DNA from: a virus
Length of the DNA: 25,348 nt
Reading direction: 5' to 3' (one strand)
Virus record (IMG/VR): IMGVR_UViG_3300006109_000240
Location: 1-25,348 of that record
Shown here: piece by piece, positions 21,289 to 25,348 of the stretch
Position numbering within the stretch: the first letter of the stretch is position 1
Layout: each line of letters starts with the position of its first letter
Notes under the pieces: generated by a model
Seen by the model: the letters and a program-made list of their open reading frames with translations, nothing else
Told to the model about the DNA's origin: nothing
Database searches by the model: none
Position numbers and translations under genes: made by a program

Positions 21289-21732
21289 CTACTTCGTTTT
21301 CTTAACGTTGCCGATCTGATACTTGGCTACCAGATTCCAAGTTGGCTTGTCTTTGAACGGAATGATCTTGATCTGCTTGAGATCCAACTTCTGTGGCTGT
21401 GCTTTTTCGGAGTGTCGAATCTTCACCAGACCCCAGTCGTCCAGAAGCTGAGCGATCGTGTTTCGACGAGATAGATCATCGATTGAGAAGTCCGATGGCT
21501 TTCCGTCTAGCATGAAGAGCTCCTTGAAGTGAACTATGAAGTAGTATCCGCGCTTATGGAGCAGATGACAAGACTGATAGAGCGTGTTGACTTCCTTCTT
21601 GGAAGCGATGCCGATTCGAGTCAGCGTTTCACGTACCTTGAGAAAGTCGTCGGGCTCGTTGAGAGTTACCTCGAGCATCTCCTGAGGAGACCAAGGAGCA
21701 AGTGTGTCTTGAGATTCTTGTTGTGGAGTCAT
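21289..21732 (-). CDS. regA: RegA translational repressor
   Basis: This 147-residue protein is a clear RegA: EVTLNEPDDFLKVRETLTRIGIASKKE, LYQSCHLLHKRGYYFIVHFKELFMLDGK, RRNTIAQLLDDWGLVKIRHSEK and a closing KYQIG. RegA binds start-codon regions of early phage mRNAs, including its own, and blocks translation. T4 RegA (122 residues) begins at the position of Met19 here (MLEVTL), so the first 18 residues are an extension or the true start is internal. The first ATG (21732-21730) is buried in a 9-bp hairpin (21726-21756). Its order with 62, 44 and 45 is the same as in T4. Confidence 0.95.
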   Translation of the reverse strand: MTPQQESQDTLAPWSPQEMLEVTLNEPDDFLKVRETLTRIGIASKKEVNTLYQSCHLLHKRGYYFIVHFKELFMLDGKPSDFSIDDLSRRNTIAQLLDDWGLVKIRHSEKAQPQKLDLKQIKIIPFKDKPTWNLVAKYQIGNVKKTK

Positions 21733-21756
21733 AGCAAAATTCGATCACTATGACTC
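21726..21756 (-). promoter_or_regulatory. hairpin that contains the regA start codon (possible operator)
   Basis: A perfect 9-bp inverted repeat GAGTCATAG/CTATGACTC (21726-21734 with 21748-21756) with a 13-base AT-rich loop. In the mRNA the AUG at 21732-21730 sits in the 3' arm, so it is base-paired. This would suit autoregulation of regA, as in T4, but the structure itself is not conserved from T4. Confidence 0.5.
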
Positions 21757-21770
21757 TATTTATTCGAAAG

Positions 21771-22184
21771 CTACTTTCCACCTGTATCGAGTGAACGAGC
21801 GATAGCTTTGAGCTGATCATCGGAGAGAAGATCAGCGACCTGACGAGCCTTCTCAGAAGAGTATCCATAAGCTTTCTTGATTAGATCTATGGAATCGGAC
21901 GGCTCGTTCTTGAGCCACTTGGAGAAGCGTTTACGAGGACGAATCGAGTTGCGTAGGAATTCATACTGAGCTCGAGTCGGAATCGTTGGTCGTTGATTCA
22001 TCTCATTGGCAAGCAGAATCGTATCAGAGAACCATGAGAGGCTGCGATTACACATGAAGGGAACATATGCCTTCTCCTCCGTCGTCGGATCGGCAAAGAG
22101 ATCCTTTCCGCGGCTTCCTTCATTGATCGAGTTGAGGAAGTCGAAGAATGATAGTTTTTTGGATTTGGATTCAGTCACATTCAT
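21771..22184 (-). CDS. 62: clamp loader small subunit gp62
   Basis: This 137-residue protein matches T4 gp62 in its conserved parts: SFFDFLNSIN, AYVPFMCNRSLSWFSDTILLANEMNQRP, EFLRNSIRPRKRFSKW and YGYSSEKARQVADLLSDDQL. With gp44 it loads the gp45 clamp onto DNA. It is shorter than T4 gp62 (187 residues), mainly at the N-terminal side and between blocks. The start at 22184 overlaps the stop of the upstream 50-residue ORF by ATGA. Confidence 0.93.
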   Translation of the reverse strand: MNVTESKSKKLSFFDFLNSINEGSRGKDLFADPTTEEKAYVPFMCNRSLSWFSDTILLANEMNQRPTIPTRAQYEFLRNSIRPRKRFSKWLKNEPSDSIDLIKKAYGYSSEKARQVADLLSDDQLKAIARSLDTGGK

Positions 22185-22333
22185 CCGATCAACATTTGAT
22201 CATTATTCCAGTATTTCATCATGTTTCGAATCAGAAGGTAAAGGGTATCACCCGTATACATGTAGCAACCATGAAAGCATATCCAAATTGCCTTCTCGGA
22301 TATTACTCCGGCTTTTTCTCGATATATTTTCAT
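22181..22333 (-). CDS. 50-residue ORF between genes 44 and 62
   Basis: A small frame fills the space between gp44 and gp62 and is coupled to both by ATGA: its ATG at 22333 overlaps the gp44 stop and its stop overlaps the gp62 ATG. The peptide is hydrophobic and aromatic in the middle (AIWICFHGCYMYTGDTLYLL) and rich in Asn and Met at the end. An alternative ATG at 22339 gives 52 residues. In T4, genes 44 and 62 are adjacent. I do not recognise the protein; it may help translation pass from 44 to 62. Confidence 0.6.
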   Translation of the reverse strand: MKIYREKAGVISEKAIWICFHGCYMYTGDTLYLLIRNMMKYWNNDQMLIG

Positions 22334-23283
22334 TTCCATTGAACGTTGGCCATGAGTTCGGTCAGGCACGCGACCGTGTTTAGCTCTTTATCGGCCACAA
22401 AGACGTTTTTATATTGATAGTCTGCCAAGATGATGACGGCCTGTGGAACCGCCGTGGGTTCCGCCGTGTCCGTGATGGAGTCGTAGATCGAACGATACAC
22501 CTGTGCTGAATCGACGTCGTTGTTGGCGACGACCCAGGCTCGCATGGTACGAAAGTCTTTTTCCTTCAGAGACTTGATGAGTTCCTGAATGCTCGAGTTC
22601 GAGAGTCCAACGATCGCATTAGCCGCAATCTCACCAGAGGCCGCATGGCGCTGGCACTCATTGAGAACTCGACGCCAGTCCGGAGCGTGCTTGATGATGA
22701 GCTCGGCCAGCACGGCATCCGTAGCCTTGATTTTCTCGAGCTCGAGGATCTTCTTCAATCGCGTCATGAACTGACCGGCCAGACCGGCCAACTCCTTCTT
22801 GGTCGTGTTGAATTCAATGACGGCCAATCGTGAATGGAGAGGCTCAATGATACGATTCTTGAAGTTACAGGTCAGAATGAATCGACAGTTGGCCGAGAAT
22901 TCCTCGATGAAGGCACGAAGTGCTGGCTGTGTCGACTGAGCATTCAGATAGTCCGCTTCGTCGAGAATGACGACCTTGGGCCGATTCGAGCCGCCCAGAG
23001 AAAAGGTGGAAGCAAAATGCTTGATCTTGTTACGAAGCACATCGATGCCTGACTCTTCGGATCCGTTGATGAGAATGTAGTCACAGCCAAGTGCGTTACA
23101 GAGAGCTCGAGCCACCGTGGTCTTACCTAGGCCGGCCGTGCCGGTCAGCAGCATATTCTGAAGTTGACCGCTCTTGACGATCTCATTGAACGTCTTTTTC
23201 AGTGAGGTCGGCAGGATGCATTCGTCGATCGTGCGTGGTCGATACTTTTCGACGAAGAGGAATTCATTTGAATTAGATGTCAT
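22330..23283 (-). CDS. 44: clamp loader ATPase subunit gp44
   Basis: A 317-residue AAA+ ATPase with Walker A GTAGLGKTTVA (about 48-58), Walker B VVILDEADYL (about 104-113), sensor-like FILTCNFKNRI and a LHSRLAVIEF segment containing the SRC-like arginine finger region (SR). It is almost the length of T4 gp44 (319) and forms the 4:1 gp44/gp62 loader. Start 23283 begins MTSNSNEFLFVEKYRPRTI, where VEKYRP is the universal clamp-loader opening; a longer frame lacks family support. A structured leader (23284-23516) precedes it. Confidence 0.97.
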   Translation of the reverse strand: MTSNSNEFLFVEKYRPRTIDECILPTSLKKTFNEIVKSGQLQNMLLTGTAGLGKTTVARALCNALGCDYILINGSEESGIDVLRNKIKHFASTFSLGGSNRPKVVILDEADYLNAQSTQPALRAFIEEFSANCRFILTCNFKNRIIEPLHSRLAVIEFNTTKKELAGLAGQFMTRLKKILELEKIKATDAVLAELIIKHAPDWRRVLNECQRHAASGEIAANAIVGLSNSSIQELIKSLKEKDFRTMRAWVVANNDVDSAQVYRSIYDSITDTAEPTAVPQAVIILADYQYKNVFVADKELNTVACLTELMANVQWK

Positions 23284-23516
23284 ATAAAATTGGTCGAGAT
23301 GGCCGGCTTCACACCGGCGTTGAATCGAATTCGTCAAACTCGACGTTCCTAAGAATTCTCATCATCAGGCGTTCCTTCCCGCAGTCGCTTTCTACGACGA
23401 TGCATCTCGATAGAAAGCAAGGGTTTATTGATTCTACTTTAGGAGTTCTGCGCGCCTTGCAATCACGCTTTCCATAGGTACGCTCTTGATACGGTGGCAA
23501 CCTACACCGTCGATTG
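23284..23516 (-). ncRNA. structured non-coding gap upstream of gene 44, with a tRNA-like 3' end
   Basis: These 233 bases lack a convincing gene and contain three inverted repeats. ACGGTG/CACCGT lies at 23491-23510. GCTTTCTA/TAGAAAGC (23387-23394 with 23411-23418) encloses a GATGCATC palindrome. GTCGAG/CTCGAC (23293-23298 with 23339-23344) encloses a 5-bp stem with a 7-base loop (23302-23318) like a T arm, then ends CCA eight bases before gp44. It could be a leader RNA, processing signal or a degenerate tRNA. Two very short frames of about 18 codons also occur here; I cannot judge whether they are translated. Confidence 0.4.
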
Positions 23517-23759
23517 TTATGCCGTATACACGGCCAAGATGGACTCGATTGGAACACGATAGGTGTCTTTGGAGACCTCAATCTGCTTGCCTCCGGCCAC
23601 CTGCACACGATCACCAACCTTGATCGGCTCTTCGACTTTTGAACCTACTGACTGAACGATCCACTTCCATTCAGGCTCGATCGTCACGAGTAAGTTACTC
23701 TGCTGTGAAGCATAAGACGCCTCACGCTTGACGATGACATTCTTTCCGATAGCTTTCAT
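23517..23759 (-). CDS. GroES-like small protein (Cpn10 fold candidate)
   Basis: This 80-residue protein has the outline of a GroES/Cpn10 chain: MKAIGKNVIVKREAS at the start, WIVQSVGSKVEEPIKVGDRVQVAGGK in the centre and TYRVPIESILAVYTA at the end. T4 uses gp31 (111 residues) as its co-chaperonin, but that is longer and encoded elsewhere. The mobile loop that contacts GroEL would be near residues 15-25 (SYASQQSNLL). The call is based on pattern only. Start 23759 lies 12 bases after the end of gene 45. Confidence 0.55.
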   Translation of the reverse strand: MKAIGKNVIVKREASYASQQSNLLVTIEPEWKWIVQSVGSKVEEPIKVGDRVQVAGGKQIEVSKDTYRVPIESILAVYTA

Positions 23760-23770
23760 GATATTATGTA

Positions 23771-24442
23771 TCAGATCGTTGAGGTCTTCTCGAGTGCCAC
23801 GAAGTATTCGAGCTTGAAGTCCTGATGAGTCCACTTGGAGATCAATTTGGACGAGACTTCAACGGAGTAGTCGCCACTCATCACCTTGAGATTGTCGATC
23901 AGGAACTCCAGAGAGAACTCCTTGCCCAGCTGATGTTTCTCGATCAGCTCGATCGAGAACGTGTTGGCCGATGTGTCCTTGGGATCCAGAACGACCAGGC
24001 TCAACGAGCCGGATACTGTACCCTTCAGAGCGACGATGGAATGCCCAAGGACCGATGCGGCGCGGCGAATCTTGGAGAGCAGAGCATTCGTGACTTTCAC
24101 TTGAATGTCGGCCACTGGCATCTTGATCTCCTTCTGAGGAGTCGTGAGGACCGATGGATTGGCAAATCGATACTTCAAAGTCGTCACGTCTTTGGAAAGG
24201 ATCGCGGAGTCTTCTTGCAGATCGATTGTCGGATCATCGATCAGATTTAATGCGGAGATGAACTCATTTAGATCGTAGACTCCAAAGGAACGATCGAACG
24301 TTTCCGGAACCGTGACCGTGGCCATGATGTTCTTGGCCTCCGCGATCGTCGAGAAGGTATTGCCCTCCTTGATTACGAGATTGGGATTGATGGATGCGAA
24401 GTTCTTTAGAACGTCGAGTGTGAACTTGGATAGTTTAAGCAT
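23771..24442 (-). CDS. 45: sliding clamp gp45
   Basis: This 223-residue protein is the phage sliding clamp, close to T4 gp45 (228 residues). It opens KLSKFTLDVLKNFASINPNLVIKEGN and has MATVTVPETFDRSFGVYDLNEFISALNLI in the first domain. FSLEFLIDNLKVMSGDYSVEVSSK and a C-terminal FKLEYFVALEK follow. It holds polymerase gp43 on DNA and, in T4, also activates late promoters such as the TATAAATA boxes seen here. The start at 24442 overlaps the end of the upstream gene by eight bases. Confidence 0.96.
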   Translation of the reverse strand: MLKLSKFTLDVLKNFASINPNLVIKEGNTFSTIAEAKNIMATVTVPETFDRSFGVYDLNEFISALNLIDDPTIDLQEDSAILSKDVTTLKYRFANPSVLTTPQKEIKMPVADIQVKVTNALLSKIRRAASVLGHSIVALKGTVSGSLSLVVLDPKDTSANTFSIELIEKHQLGKEFSLEFLIDNLKVMSGDYSVEVSSKLISKWTHQDFKLEYFVALEKTSTI

Positions 24443-24770
24443 GTGATTTATTATTATTTGATTGCGGTTGTTGATCTTTTTCGGCAAATTGAAGATAAGC
24501 TCGTGCGTCGACGTAGTTGTCGGCATGAAACACACGTGCGGCACGTTGAACCTTGAAGGACACCATCATGAGCTCGACGAGCCATGATGGCATCGCATGA
24601 TCCAGGCGAATCTGATAGTGCTGCTGAATCAGAGCGGTCCATGCCAGACCGATGTTCTCGTGGGACAGAGTCGCGTCGCCATATACCTTGCCGCGTTCGG
24701 CAATGGTCGCTTGAACGACGTCATTCGTGGATTGGGTGTCTTTCATCGCTGAGTATGGGATCTTGGACAT
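24435..24770 (-). CDS. DUF6378-like phage protein
   Basis: A 111-residue protein. ERGKVYGDATLSHENIGLAWTALI followed by LVELMMVSFKVQRAARVFHADNYVDARAYLQFA fits a domain widespread in phages (DUF6378), in which YGD...H and K..R....H.D...D are the conserved residues. Those acidic and His residues suggest metal binding, and the fold resembles MazG-like helical proteins; the activity is unknown. Start 24770 is chosen; a Met three codons upstream (24779) is also possible. It overlaps gene 45 by eight bases. Confidence 0.75.
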   Translation of the reverse strand: MSKIPYSAMKDTQSTNDVVQATIAERGKVYGDATLSHENIGLAWTALIQQHYQIRLDHAMPSWLVELMMVSFKVQRAARVFHADNYVDARAYLQFAEKDQQPQSNNNKSHA

Positions 24771-24797
24771 AAAATTCATTGATCGATCTGAAGATAA

Positions 24798-24833
24798 GCG
24801 GCCGACCTGGGATCGAACATCCAGATCGGCCGC
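24798..24833 (-). terminator. strong GC-rich hairpin, probable terminator or processing site
   Basis: GCGGCCGA/TCGGCCGC (24798-24805 with 24826-24833) extends after one mismatch by four more pairs, with a 10-base loop. It lies between the 99-residue gene and the DUF6378 gene. On the minus strand it is followed by TTATCTT, a weak U tract, so termination would be incomplete. Confidence 0.5.
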
Positions 24834-24851
24834 CATTGATCATTCGAGCGA

Positions 24852-25151
24852 TTAGTTGCTCAAACGATAACGATTCTCGATGCCGGCCGGAGTGCGACCA
24901 TAGTTGCACGCGTGTGGACGACGCCCGGTGGCGGACTTGCCAGTCTTCGCGTTGTGGGGATTCGAGTAGATGATGAAGCCATCATCGCGAAGCTTGGTCA
25001 CGACGGAAGTCGGATTGGTGATGCCGGCCGCACGAGCTTCAGCGTTCGTGAACGGCATACCTTGAGAGAGGGTTTCGAGGATCGCACCCTTCTGTGTGCC
25101 GGTGGCTTTGTAGTTCTTGATGAGCTGTTTGATTGCAGTCTTATTGTTCAT
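24852..25151 (-). CDS. winged-helix/HTH-like phage protein (99 aa)
   Basis: A 99-residue protein with an HTH region QKGAILETLSQGMPFTNAEARAAGITNPTSVVTKLRDDGFIIYSNP (about 20-65). This has the pattern of phage HTH domains in which an N-terminal helix is followed by an (T/N)xxEAxxxGI turn and a recognition helix. The basic C-terminus (KTGKSATGRRPHACNYG) could contact DNA. It may be a regulator; the target is unknown. It heads the visible replication cluster and is followed by a strong hairpin. Confidence 0.7.
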   Translation of the reverse strand: MNNKTAIKQLIKNYKATGTQKGAILETLSQGMPFTNAEARAAGITNPTSVVTKLRDDGFIIYSNPHNAKTGKSATGRRPHACNYGRTPAGIENRYRLSN

Positions 25152-25268
25152 GTTATGTTGTTTTCAATTGCCGATTTATTGTTTTCTCAGTGGTACTCGG
25201 CTAACATACCGTTGAGAGATCATAATAAACTGAGTGAGTCGACTTGTACAGCCAATTGTTTCCCAGCG
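25152..25268 (-). promoter_or_regulatory. 117-base AT-rich gap, possible promoter region
   Basis: The gap has no reading frame. On the minus strand it contains a TATTAT sequence (about 25224-25229) and a stretch CTGAGAAAACAAT. It also has GAAACAATTGGCTGTAC, similar to the sequence GAAACAATTTACTGTAC in the 5886-5946 gap. It is a good place for an early or middle promoter for the 99-residue gene, but I see no -35 element with proper spacing. Confidence 0.3.
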
Positions 25269-25348
25269 TCACGCCTCAATGAGCTTATACTTCTTGCCAT
25301 CAATCTCGATAAGCTTGCCAACACATGAGGATTCAGGCTTCGATTCTT
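25269..25348 (-). CDS. 3' end of a gene cut by the window edge
   Basis: A frame open from the window edge ends with KLIEIDGKKYKLIEA and a TGA at 25271-25269. The 25 visible residues include ESKPESSCVGKLI and look like a genuine protein C-terminus, with alternating Lys and hydrophobic residues typical of a beta strand ending. Its identity cannot be told from this piece. Confidence 0.55.
   Translation of the reverse strand, partial: ESKPESSCVGKLIEIDGKKYKLIEA

Noticed and set aside
23309-23617. 102-codon minus-strand frame overlapping the GroES-like gene
   Set aside because: More than half lies inside the GroES-like gene in another frame; the rest is the structured gap. Only very short internal starts would avoid the overlap.
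24454-24642. Short minus-strand frame in another phase over the DUF6378 gene
   Set aside because: Overlaps a gene with clear family signatures and has no start site of its own.

Overview
The window is a gene-dense piece of the genome of a large, T4-related tailed phage (a myovirus of the T4 superfamily). The evidence is a T4-type replication set: sliding clamp gp45, clamp loader gp44/gp62, translational repressor RegA, family B DNA polymerase gp43 and a gp42-type hydroxymethylase. There are also three phage tRNA genes, TATAAATA-type late promoter boxes and very tight gene packing, often with stop/start overlaps of the ATGA type. Every gene I support lies on the minus strand, so the biology reads from right (25348) to left (1). 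Sequence alone does not fix the host. The hsp20 gene, the moderate GC content and the divergence from T4 point to an environmental relative rather than a classical enteric T4.

Layout in the direction of transcription. (1) 25348-21289, replication core: an HTH-like protein, a DUF6378-like protein, gp45, a GroES-like small protein, a 233-base structured gap, gp44, an extra 50-residue ORF wedged between 44 and 62, gp62 and RegA. RegA's apparent start codon lies inside a perfect hairpin. (2) 21281-18211, two late-type units: an 834-residue fusion protein (Ntn-hydrolase-like + HAD-phosphatase-like + lysozyme-like) and an Hsp20 chaperone. Each is preceded by a TATAAATA box. (3) 18198-13568: gp43 split into two ORFs inside the polymerase fingers region and preceded by two strong RNA hairpins, then small phage proteins, a MazG/PRA-PH-like protein and a possible primase-like replication protein. 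(4) 13563-8003: a compact glycan operon with two GT2 enzymes, GT11- and GT10-type fucosyltransferase-like proteins, a GT-B enzyme, a SAM methyltransferase and UDP-galactopyranose mutase. (5) 7957-6240: very small genes, tRNA-Asp, tRNA-Met and tRNA-Glu, a three-way-junction RNA and a conserved 215-residue phage protein. (6) 6243-1: a nucleotide and DNA modification operon. It has a GC-rich, foreign-looking Cys-rich gene, an Nmad1/DUF1599 protein, dCMP hydroxymethylase, dCMP deaminase, two paralogous alpha-glutamyl/putrescinyl-thymine-pyrophosphorylase-like (amino acid:DNA transferase-like) proteins, a PLP-dependent enzyme, an AT-rich insert carrying a YopX protein, and the start of one more gene.

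The most exciting element is region 6. Proteins of the kind that hypermodify 5-hydroxymethyl-uracil in other phages (two amino acid:DNA transferase homologues plus a PLP enzyme) sit in one operon with a hydroxymethylase. That hydroxymethylase keeps the T4-type aspartate expected for dCMP rather than dUMP. This suggests a base hypermodification built on hydroxymethylcytosine, or on hm-dUMP made through the adjacent deaminase. The glycan operon, the tri-domain fusion protein and several strong RNA structures near start codons are the next most interesting points.
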